This document shows positions 1-8,861 of a stretch of DNA of 64,000 nucleotides, piece after piece. This DNA is from Euborellia annulipes. Taxonomy: Eukaryota > Arthropoda > Insecta > Dermaptera > Anisolabididae. The notes below the pieces were generated by a model, which worked only from the letters and a program-made list of their open reading frames with translations, ran no database searches and was not told the DNA's origin. Within the stretch, counting starts at the first letter, position 1. Each line of letters begins with the position of its first letter. The translations under genes were made by a program, and so were the position numbers. The DNA is taken from positions 124,001 to 188,000 of the forward strand of contig JAKCPI010004278.1 in NCBI GenBank assembly GCA_023213315.1, in the 5' to 3' direction.

Positions 1-108
1 CACTCTTTCCACCAATGCCTGGTATAACTATGAAATACAATCAATAAAGTCATGAATTACAAAATAAAGTTAGTTCAGTGAGAAAATTTTTTTTTATGCA
101 ACACTTAC

Positions 109-740
109 CAACGGTTTCAATAATACTTATAACCGACTCACTCGTAACAACTAATTTTTCATATTCTGGATGAGGCGGATCATCAAAATAAATACCGTAA
201 TCGAGGTTCTAAGTTTCAGGCAGATTGTCGTGACATAGTTGTGTTTCATTATCAGTGTCAATCTTATGATCTGCATTATAGTTGAAAAATGGCAGTGTTG
301 CCTTCTCTGCATCATTCTTCCCCTCACCTGTCACAAGAGAATAAAATGAAATGACACTTAGACCGTAATACAATTTTAAATAAAGGAACTCTGTGAGAAG
401 GGCAGCCAGCGGAAATAAAAATCTTTATATTATTACATCAAATATTGTTGGAACTGCATTTGGTTTTAATTTTCTCCAACCATCATGACGATTTTGCTCA
501 AACTGTGTTTCTTCAAAGTGGTACTAAAAAATAAAAAATATATATAACTGTAAGTGACTTAATAAAAAATGTTGAATAATATAAAGTATCATTTTACCTC
601 ACACAATTTTGTTCCTCTAGTGGGAGAGAAATTGTCGCGTCGCATTAATTGTACCCATTTAGCCCTTCTCTCGACATTTGCAGGGAATGCAAATAATCTG
701 CAATGATTTGATCTGTTGGTACAATTAATAGCAGCACTTC
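109..740 (-). CDS. THAP-domain protein, 5' exons (runs off left edge)
   Basis: A C2CH THAP zinc finger can be read across two exons. Exon 740-598 carries INCTNRS, FAFP and a kWvqlmRR-like stretch and ends at a GTAAAA donor. Exon 523-437 starts after TTTTTTAG and carries YHFEETQF and LKPNAVPTIF, the classic end of a THAP domain. A third stretch, 327-109, lies between a CAG acceptor and a GTAAGT donor; it is acidic and contains one in-frame TAG. THAP fingers bind DNA and occur in P-element/THAP9 transposases and in host regulators. P-like transposase pieces are common in this window, so either origin is possible. The initiator ATG is not clear. The phase between exons two and three does not fit with the splice sites I chose. 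The gene continues beyond position 1. Confidence 0.6.
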
Positions 741-1109
741 AAGAACTTGAATGCGCCACCTTTCGTAGACTTTATAATCTCACCAAAAAGAGTCCACTGC
801 CTAGGGGCGGCAAATGTCTGAATTCGCCCCTGATTCTTTGATGACGATGTCCAACAATCTGTAGTGAATGAAATATATTAGGATTCTTTAAGCATGTTTT
901 TTATAATATCTTTCGTCTCCGTGTAGGTTTTCCGAGTTTAGGGATGTGGGTGTTTGCCATGGCTTTTCTTCCTGGAGAATCAAAACCGGGATGGAGTGTA
1001 TTTAGTATCAACTATTGAATAAGGTTGCATTTCTATAGCAATAAAAAACACGACAGCTTTCGTCAATTTTTCAGACATTTGGAAGAAGGTTTTCAATAAT
1101 TTAAAATAG
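741..1109. other. No gene seen
   Basis: AT-rich sequence between the THAP exons and the 3' end of the LINE remnant. I see no open frame, terminal repeat or RNA-like structure that I can support. Confidence 0.5.
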
Positions 1110-1184
1110 ATGTTTAAAACAACAAAAACCCAGTCCTCGTCGCCGAACGTCGTCGTCAGTCCCTCGTTGCCGAAGATCCTTCCC

Positions 1185-2123
1185 TCAGATCACCAAGCGC
1201 CATCGTTTCCTCCGCTCATGAGCCTGCTGGTGGCTCCAGAAACCGATGCGAGACCGGATCTCACGATGACATTCGGAGCAGACAAATGTCTCGGTAGGCC
1301 TCAAGACGGTGTTGTTGGTTGGGAATATGCCTGTGTTATTGTGGCAGATGTTGCGCCAAGAGTTTCTGTCTTGACACAGAGATTCCCAGGTGTTTTTTAT
1401 TCCGGCCTCCTTCACGATAGACTGAATGACGTCCTTGTATCTCTTAAGTTGACCACCAGAGTAGCGCTGACCATCCGACAGCTCACCAAAGAGAATTTGT
1501 TTTGGGATTCGCCCATCAGACATTCGGCACACATGTCCCAGCCAGCGCAGCTGACTGCGTGCCAAGGTATATTGTATAGAGTCGCAGTCAGCTCTTTCCC
1601 GGACTTCTTTGTTGGAGATGAAGTCTTGCCATTTAATTCCCATGATTATGCGCAGCTGTCTCATTGAGAGTTTTTCCAGTCCCTTAACGTGCTTTTTATA
1701 AACTATCCAGCACTCACTGCCGTATAATAGGATGGACAAGACAACTGCTTTAAAAACTAGGACTTTTGTTCGTATGGTCAGGTCATTACAGCCAAAGACC
1801 CTTCCCCGGAGTTTGAAGAAGGCATGCGAGGCACATCGCAGACGGTGGCTAATTTCTTCTTCCAAGTTACACTTAGCTATCACCAGACTGCCCAAGTAGT
1901 TGAATTGGTCAACAGTCTCGATAGGAGTTCCAGCCACCGATATACACCTGCGCGTGGCTGATATTTGTGGTGGATGAAAACTCATAATAAGGAGTTTGGT
2001 TTTGGACGTGTTTACCTCCATTCCAAGAGAGCCATATAATTGAAAATGTGTCCATCATACACTGCGCCTCTTCTGCTGTGTTGGCTAAAAAAACAAGGTC
2101 ATCTGCATATTGCAACTCACAGT
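1185..2123 (-). pseudogene. Non-LTR retrotransposon RT, C-terminal half
   Basis: The catalytic LQYADD box sits at 2115-2095, followed in another frame by the thumb and C-terminal region ending at 1185 (NTSKTK, QFNYLGS, LLYGSECW, LGHVCRMSDGRIPKQILFG). The extreme C-terminus has a C2H2-like knuckle (CSEC...H...H) with SRIGFWSHQQAH, a tail known from several LINE clades. A frameshift near 2015 separates the YADD frame from the rest. The 5' side is cut exactly where repeat unit A begins (2124), so only the last third of the RT survives. The long plus-strand frame here is its shadow. I cannot assign the clade. Confidence 0.85.
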
Positions 2124-2248
2124 AAGTAGTAAATGTACAATAGCTTGTACTAGAGGAATATATTTTCCGTCTTCGTACGTTGGCAAGACGTCATGAAATA
2201 CTAGTAATACGTGGTATATAACTAGATAAGCTCTTTACTGATACATAC
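2124..2248. repeat. Tandem repeat half A, copy 1
   Basis: Starts AGTAGTAAATGTACAATAGC and ends CTCTTTACTGATACATAC. Related copies lie at 4905-5022, 6387-6504 and 6619-6735. It is separated from its half B (4780-4903) only by the inserted transposon; its last four bases ATAC are the left target duplication. Confidence 0.85.
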
Positions 2249-4775
2249 GGGTGATTCTTTAAAATTTGGTTAACTTATGGCCTAATTTTGACAAAGATGT
2301 TTTTAGATGGTTTTCAGTAAAATTATAATTCTATACTGTAGGTATAATATCTACTTTATTGCATCTAAAAGGGCCAGTCACTTTGATAAGTATTTAATCA
2401 AAAATTTAAGGTTTTTTGAAATTATGTTTCTAGGGACTGACTAAATATTAGGTTATGTTGAAAAATTAAATTAACCTGTCAATTTTAACTGAGGGTTTGG
2501 ACTGCCAGCTAGATCCGCCCGTGTGTGTGCAAGCGTCAGGCCGCGATTCTGGGGCTTTGCTTGCAGTCCGATAGTCCCGCCACTAACGTACAGGCCGCGC
2601 CCGCGATTTTCCAAGAAAAAACCGTCACCTGTCAAAAATACCCGTTCGTGTATGGCCGGCTATTGTTTGTCTGCAATTTCCTTACTATTATCAAACTCCA
2701 TGTATGGTAAAATCTTCATTGAGCAGTTCTTCCAAGTTCTCGCTAAGCAATTTTCTGAATAACGATCACAGCAAAGTGTTATCAGGGCAGTTTGATAAGT
2801 TGCAAAGTTAAGAACGTTTGCATTTTTTAAAGCATCTAATTTCAAATTTATGTTTTCGTGAGGGATACAAGCACTGGTGTCACGGTCTGTTAGCTTTGGC
2901 ACAACTACCCAAAATGGTCGCAATTTGCAGAACCTAGCGTATCCTATTGTCATCAAGTTCGTTTTGAGAAAATTTTGATGCAAGTTTTTTAAAGAATCTA
3001 GTAGATATCTTTTTTGCTTTTTTATTTTATTGCGAGTAATGCATTCCTTTTTCCCTGCCGCACAACGACTATTGTTGTCATCTTCATAAAATCTTTGAAT
3101 GATTTTTTCAATTCCCTTTTTGTTGCGCTTAGCTTCATATTTTGTACGATTAAATCCCATCTTTTTGTATGTAATAGCTTTATTTCCTAGTCTCCATATC
3201 TTATATTTGTGTATCAGTCGGTTAGACAACATCGTTTTTAAGGAGGTGGAAGTTTTTTTCTGGTTTGTGTCAATCTTTTTTTCTACAAGTTGCGTCTGGA
3301 TAATCTCGCCAAATAATGCTTTTTTTACTAATTCTGCTTTTTGATTTGGGCCATAGCTTCAATTGTACTTTTTGGTGTAAGTGCTTTCTTATTTTCCATT
3401 ATTCTACGTTCCAGTCTTTCTTCTGTTTTTTTGTTGTTCGCTGGCAAGCTTTTTCTTTAAATTTTCAATATATTATATAAGTCCTTTTTTTTCAGTAAAA
3501 GATTTCGTTTTTTCCGGTGAACAATACTCCTTCTTCTAGCTTCAACTCTTCTTTCGTTGTTTATAACAGGAACTTCAGGAATATTGTCCTCGTCCGATGA
3601 CGGTGGCCTAGGTGGCGAATTTTGGTCCATGTTTTTATTATCATTTCCACAATTCATTTGTTTTTTTTTTCTATAATCTTTTGAGTAGGCTACCCATTTT
3701 TTCGAGCTATTCTGTGCTCACGCGGAGTCATGTCCTTAACACATTTTCTTTGTCCTTTTTCTTTTTTTTTTTTTTTTTTTTTAGATATTTTAGGCGTTCC
3801 TTTTCTTTCTACTCTGCCAGCAAAACAGGGTCTTTTTTAATTTTTTCCAAACGTCTTTTGGCCTGTTCAGACTTTTTTTTGGCGAGTTCCTCTTTGGACA
3901 GTAATGTTTTTTTATTAGGGGGCATATTCTACAACAAATAAACGGATTTTATGAAATAAACCATACATTTAGCAGAATAACCGTCAGTCACTAGGTATGA
4001 CGTCAGTCCCTAGTCACTTTTACGACGAGGGCCTGACGGTTTAGGGACTGACGAATCAAAGCAAAATCAAACATAACCTATGATTTAAAGTAAACATCAA
4101 AACCAGCAGGTGATTAAAATAACAAGGCAGACAAAGCTCAAATTAACAATAAGTAATGACAGCAATTATTAATTAACTATCTTTGAAACGACTTACCTAG
4201 GGACTGAGAGTTTGACTGGCACAGCGCGTGTTTCCGCAACAAAGTCGGCAACCACACTAAAAACAAAATGGGGTACGCGGCATAGGTCGTATTTACAACT
4301 AACTTCACATGGATACTTTCGCTTCAGTATGTTTTGATAAACGACATTAGCTTAGTTGCCGCGCATTTTTGAATTTCGCAAATAGCTAGGGACTGATATT
4401 TTTTAACGCTTACACTTTATGACTTGAAATAATTTGATAAAAAATATTGTTATTAATAATTAAATCACAATGGAATGGTCAGTAATGTAATATTAAACGT
4501 GTGTAAGTGACTTAAATCATAATATTATATATAGAATAAGACTGACAATGAAATGCTTGATAAATTTGGGAGATCTTACATGGCTAGGGACTGATATTTG
4601 GAGTAGAAAGAAGCGATTTTCGGAAATAAAAAATATTGTAATGTGAATCAAAATGAGTGACCTAATTCCATGGTCTTTATAATATCGTCTAGTAGTTGCA
4701 AATAATGGATAAAATAGATTAAATATGTGAAAATTGCTGCAAACATCAAGTTAACCAAATTTTAAATATTCACCC
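2249..4775 (-). mobile_element. 2.5-kb DNA transposon, GGGTGA termini, 4-bp TSD
   Basis: The ends are inverted repeats of about 32 bp: GGGTGATTCTTTAAAATTTG at the left and, on the other strand, GGGTGAATATTTAAAATTTG at the right, both continuing GTTAACTT. ATAC is duplicated on both sides (2245-2248 and 4776-4779). The uninterrupted site, GATACATACAGTATATTG, exists at 6253-6270, which proves the insertion. The element also carries at least six copies of TAGGGACTGA-like words (e.g. near 2433, 4010, 4200, 4390, 4590). A 4-bp duplication is typical of Sola elements; that family call is inference. Confidence 0.85.
2660..3934 (-). pseudogene. Uncharacterised protein of the 2249-4775 transposon
   Basis: A broken minus-strand coding region fills the element. 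It starts at 3934 with MPPNKKTLLSKEEL and is lysine-rich; an in-frame TAG follows about 40 codons in, then a poly-A (T18 on plus) run, then a motif MTPREHRIARKKW. Frame 3657-3457 is hydrophilic (SSDEDNIPEVP...RRKR). Frame 3232-2660 holds the most conserved-looking part, RYLLDSLKNLHQNF and FCKLRPFWVVVP, followed by a cysteine- and histidine-containing stretch. I remember proteins with this architecture as unnamed arthropod/cnidarian ORFs and infer a transposase role from its position between terminal repeats. No catalytic triad could be assigned. Several frameshifts and stops make it non-functional. Confidence 0.6.
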
Positions 4776-5022
4776 ATACAGTATATTGAGTTCTGAGTAT
4801 CGTTCGTCAGCTGTGTTTTTTTTTCGACTCCTGTGTCTTTCGCTTTTTATAGTCAGTTGCAATATCTTAAAATTTCTGTTCTCAACTGCATTTCTGTTTC
4901 TACTAAGTAGTAAATGTACAATAGCTTGTACTAGAGGAATATCTTTTCCGTCTTCGTACATTGGCAAGACGTCATGAAATACTATTAATACGTGGTATAT
5001 AACTAGATAAGCTCTTAGCTGA
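4776..5022. repeat. Tandem repeat half B then half A
   Basis: Half B (4780-4903, AGTATATTGAGTTCTGAGTA...) runs directly into half A (4905-5022). The minus strand keeps one open frame through both (4967-4770, MYEDGKDIPLVQAIVHLLL...), also open in the copy at 6449-6234. That frame may simply reflect recent duplication. The last nine bases CTTAGCTGA (5014-5022) are the left target duplication of the RTE element. Confidence 0.8.
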
Positions 5023-5037
5023 TTCTTCTTCTTCTTG

Positions 5038-6245
5038 CTACGGCTTCTCCTTCAGAAGTTTGCCGATCAGTATGGCTATCTTCACCCTTGAAACCGCAGC
5101 TCGGAACAACTCCGCCGACGACAGAACAAACCACTCCCTCAAATTTCTAAGCCAAGAGATTCTTCTTTTCCCTGGCCCTCTCCTTCCTTGGATCTTCCCC
5201 TGCATTATTAACTGAAGAAGATGGCATCTGGTTCCCCAGCAGACATGACCCAAGTTCTGCAGCTTCCTTCTTTTTACGGAGTCAAGAACCTCCTTTTCTT
5301 TCTTCATTCTCCTCAGGATTTCTTCATTTGTCACTTTATCGACCCAGGAGACTCGAAGCATACGCCTATAGCACCACATTTCAAAGGCTTCAATCCTTTT
5401 TGTTGTTTCTTGAGTCAGGGCTTAATCGTACGTTGGCAAGACGTCATGAAATACTATTAATACGTGGTATATAACTAGATAAGCTCTTAGCTTCAACGCC
5501 ATATAATAGAGTATGCAGAACGTAACAACGGAGTAATCTTATCCTTAGTTCTAATTTCAAGTACTTGGATGTTAGCAAAGTACGCATTCTTCCAAAAGCT
5601 GTTCGCGCCTGTTCAATTCTGGCCAATATCTCTTTGCGCTGCTGCCCTTCTGCATTAAGCCAGGTGCCTAGGTATTTATAGGACCCGACGTTTTCTACCA
5701 GTTTATTACCCATGCGCAGCACAGTTGGAGTAGGACTGGGCCTCCTCCTTGAGATGACAAGTGTTTTGGTTTTGGAAGTATTAATTTGTAGACCATATTC
5801 CTCACTGACTCTATTTACCACATTCATCATTCTTTCAAGATCTTTAATATTATCTGCAATGATTACTGTATCGTCTGCGTACCTAATGTTGTTTATAGGC
5901 GTTCCATTGACGATAATTCCTCCTGGATCATCTCCCAATGCTTCACGAAATATGTTTTCTGAATACATATTGAAAAGTAAAGGCGACAAGATACATCCCT
6001 GCCTTACTCCCTTTAAAATTTCAATTTCTTCTGACTGATGGTTATCCATTTTAACATCGGCAGTTTGATTCCAGTACAAGTTCTTAATAAGTCTTATGTC
6101 CCGATAATCAATCCCACGATCTTCTAAAATCCTCTTTAACTTCTCGTGTCTTACGTTATCAAAAGCCTTGTTATAATCAACAAAGCAAGCATAGACATCT
6201 TTGTTAATGTCAAGACATCTTTGAGCCAACACATTAAAAGAAAAG
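5038..6245 (-). pseudogene. RTE reverse transcriptase
   Basis: The frame 6245-5493 contains FVDYNKAFDNVRH, the GVRQGCILSPLLFN box, RYADDTVIIAD (catalytic YADD) and the thumb motif YKYLGTW, ending at LLYGVEA. The frame 5379-5038 continues with MWCYRRMLRVSWVDKVTNEE, LGHV and GPGKRRISWLRNLR, the standard C-terminus of RTE-like proteins. Between them, at 5427-5492, lies a 66-bp foreign block from repeat half A that breaks the ORF and replaces a few codons. The endonuclease domain is absent through 5' truncation. Plus-strand frames here are shadows. Confidence 0.85.
5427..5492. repeat. 66-bp piece of repeat half A inside the RTE ORF
   Basis: The block CGTACGTTGGCAAGACGTCA...CTCTTAGCT is the 3' part of half A, spliced into the RTE coding sequence. 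No target duplication is evident. Confidence 0.8.
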
Positions 6246-6504
6246 CTTAGCTGATACATACAGTATATTGAGTTCTGAGTATCGTTCGTCAGCTGTGTTT
6301 TTTTTTCGACTCCTGTGTCTTTCGCTTTTTATAGTCAGTTGCAATATCTTAAAATTTCTGTTCTCAACTGCATTTCTGTTTCTACTAAGTAGTAAATGTA
6401 CAATAGCTTGTACTAGAGGAATATCTTTTCCGTCTTCGTACATTGGCAAGACGTCATGAAATACTATTAATACGTGGTATATAACTAGATAAGCTCTTAG
6501 CTGA
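6246..6504. repeat. Tandem repeat half B then half A (second block)
   Basis: Half B at 6259-6385 and half A at 6387-6504 nearly match 4780-5022, including the RTE junction that follows. This indicates duplication after the RTE had inserted. Confidence 0.8.
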
Positions 6505-6619
6505 TTCTTCTTCTTCTTGCTACGGCTTCTCCTTCAGAAGTTTGCCGATCATACTGATGGCTATCTTCACCCTTGAAACCGCAGCTCGGAACAACTCCGC
6601 CGACGACAGAACAAACCAC
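6505..6619 (-). mobile_element. RTE 3' fragment, duplicated copy
   Basis: Matches the last ~115 bp of the RTE copy at 5023-6245, with the same junction to half A (CTTAGCTGA then TTCTTCTTCTTCTT). The fragment stops abruptly at CAAACCACT, where another half A starts. A small change (ATCATACTGATGG against ATCAGTATGG) separates the copies. Confidence 0.8.
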
Positions 6620-6865
6620 TAGTAGTAAATGTACAATAACTTGTACTAGAGGAATATATTTTCCGTCTTCGTACGTTGGCAAGACGTCATGAAATACTAT
6701 TAATACGTGGTATATAACTGTATAAGCTCTTAACTGATACATATATTGAGTTCTGAGTATCGTTCGTCAGCTGTGTTTTTTTTCGACTCCTGTGTTTTCG
6801 CTTTTTATATTCAGTTGCAATATCTTAAAATTTCTGTTCTCAACTGCATTTGTTTTTCTACTAAC
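6620..6865. repeat. Tandem repeat halves A and B, uninterrupted
   Basis: Half A 6620-6735 joins half B 6736-6862 through CTTAACTGATACATATATTG. This shows the arrangement before the transposon and RTE insertions. Confidence 0.8.
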
Positions 6866-6929
6866 AAGGGGACGGCCAAGTGAGTATATCACGGATTCGT
6901 TTGAAAAAAAGAGGGGGGGGGAGATCCTC

Positions 6930-7095
6930 CTATATACGCACCTGGCTCAGATGTAAAGCATTAGCTTCTGGTGCAGACAGAGGTCGAGGGTTCGCATGCT
7001 GTCCTATGCGACAGTTGAATTGTGTATCAATTGATTGAATTAAATAGACCAGGGGTCTAAATGGCCTCAGACGTCGAAAAAGACTTTGAATAAAT
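6930..7095 (+). mobile_element. tRNA-derived SINE
   Basis: An A-box-like CCTGGCTCAGATGT and a B-box-like GAGGGTTCGCATGC, about 36 bp apart, form a tRNA-like head. The body GGGGTCTAAATGGCCTCAGA followed by CGTCGAAAAAGAC is shared with the SINE at 14721-14907. The 5' boundary is uncertain and no clear target duplication was found. Confidence 0.65.
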
Positions 7096-7575
7096 ACTCT
7101 AATGCCGACACTATGGATACATCAATTACAAACATACATTAGAACATATCAATTACTTGCCTTATACTGTCTTTCTTTCTCTGGGGTGCTTGTTTTAGCC
7201 AAATATCTATTGCTGTCTTTATTTGGCTATCCAGAACGGCTCCTGCGTTCATAAAAAAAAATTATATGCGACAGCAAGCACTATTATATTCAAATAAAAG
7301 TCACATTATTATATTATTCATACGGAAGATGATTTTCCTCAAAGTTAATTGAGCAAAAGCTCTTTCCTCTAGATCCAGGGAAGTTGAATTGTTTTACAAT
7401 GCAGTTTTTTATTACCATTGGCAAAATGCTGTACAAACACGATTTGGTGTCAGTGTGGGACTCTGAGCTAACCAAGAAGTTTACCTAGAATGAAAATTTT
7501 TCTTGAGAATTTATAAGATTCTGAGACGGAGGTTTTCCTTAATTAAAAACTCGAATAGCCACAGTGGCACCGTCA
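7096..7575. other. No gene seen
   Basis: AT-rich spacer between the SINE and the last exon of the MADF gene; no supported feature. Confidence 0.5.
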
Positions 7576-7578
7576 CTA

Positions 7579-8733
7579 CTGATGTTCGGTAGGTGTTATT
7601 GAAACAAAATTTTTTACAATTTTTTTAAATTTTTTATTAATAGTTGAGGCTGACTGCTTTGCAAAGTACAGTTTCGATATACAATCATCGTCAGCAAGTA
7701 GAAAGTCACCTTCAATGATTGAACGATATTCATCTTTTTCTAAAGTAGGCTCCTGTTCTTGGTTTTCTTGGTCGCTGTCATCGGAGGAATCTGAATCAGT
7801 ATCGGTACTGGTATCACTCTTCTGCAATGCTGTCGACAGACATTTCAGCTGGATCATCAACGTCCGATTCTTCATCGCCAACATTGCAGACACTTTTTCC
7901 TGGTTCGACCTGGAGCTTTTTAATATTATATCTTAATAGAAAGCCAATATTCGCAAAACTGTTTTTTTTTTTTTTTAATTAATGAATATAACAGTTGAAA
8001 TAAAATACACGTGAAATATGTGCATATATATGTACTTCTAAACTTCTATTTGTTAATGATAGATAAATTTTATATTAAAAATTTATTTTAAAGTAAGATT
8101 TAAAATTGATTAACCTTTGTTTCCTCTTATTTTTTACCCATTCCTTAAAAATTTTTTTTTCCTACGGTTCTGGTGGGTTACTTTGAGGAAAAAATGGTAT
8201 AAAAATATTGTTCTTACTCTCTCATCGCTCTCATTTGAAAGAGTGTCAAACAAACTGCTCGATTTTCCGGGAACATCCTGGTCTTTGAGGAAAGTCAAAT
8301 GTTGGAAATACCATAATTTTGGTACATGGATGCTCTCCGTTGCAGACCCACTGGTCATTGAAGATTTCACCTAGAAATAATATGGTAAAAAGCTAATTAA
8401 GATAAATGCTAGGAATGTGTAAATATATATTGTATTTAACCAAGATTTTTTTCGAAAATGATTAAAGAAATAAAGATTAATTTAAAAAATGGCTCACCTT
8501 TCTCTGTTCTTTGTTAAAAGCACCCCGCATTGATGCCAATTTTTTTTGGACAGAGTCCTTTGTGGCATGCGGGTCTTTTGAAAAATTTTTAATATTTCTT
8601 CCAAAGCTTCGTTTCTTTTATTTTTGTTATGGTAATCCTCATGTGACACCTGCCAAAGGCAAGGGTTTTGCCTATATTTTTCAATTACATCTAGTATAAT
8701 ATCCCGGGCGCTTGCGTCTTCAAATTTCTCCAT
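7579..8733 (-). CDS. MADF-domain protein, three exons, frameshifted
   Basis: Exon 1 (8733-8498) begins MEKFEDASARDIILDVIEKY and reads as a MADF domain: CLWQVSHEDYHNKNKR, then, after a one-base shift near 8590, KDSVQKKLASMRGAFNKEQRK. It ends at a consensus GTGAGC donor. Exon 2 (8370-8218) follows TTATTTCTAG in phase and gives VPKLWYFQHLTFLKDQD, the segment that usually follows MADF in insect proteins; it ends at a GTAAGA donor. Exon 3 (7909-7579) follows CTCCAG in phase and is acidic (DEESDVDDPAE); a second shift near 7825 leads to a Ser/Asp-rich tail. MADF proteins are nuclear DNA-binding adaptors. Phases agree across both introns, so this was a real gene. The two shifts could be decay or assembly errors. 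Confidence 0.7.
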
Positions 8734-8772
8734 TCTATTCAGATTCTATTGGCCTTCTTGTTCAAGCGCTCA

Positions 8773-8827
8773 GGACCTTATGATTTGGTAGGGGATTCTT
8801 TTCTCTTGAATTTTATCGACCACCTGA

Positions 8828-8861
<34 letters not shown>

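Larger units (their letters stand above)
5023..6245 (-). mobile_element. RTE-type non-LTR retrotransposon, 5'-truncated
   Basis: Flanked by the 9-bp direct repeat CTTAGCTGA (5014-5022 and 6246-6254). The 3' end is a short AAG/GAA run (minus strand), as in RTE elements, which end in simple repeats and not in long poly-A. It inserted into the A-B junction of the tandem repeat; the empty sequence is seen at 6730-6750. Only the second half of the ORF is present, the usual result of incomplete target-primed reverse transcription. Confidence 0.85.

Noticed and set aside
1110..1667. 186-codon plus-strand frame
   Set aside because: Antisense shadow of the LINE RT on the minus strand; no domain of its own.
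3612..3941. Plus-strand Phe/Ser-rich frame
   Set aside because: Antisense of the Lys-rich start of the transposon protein; composition is an artefact of poly-T.
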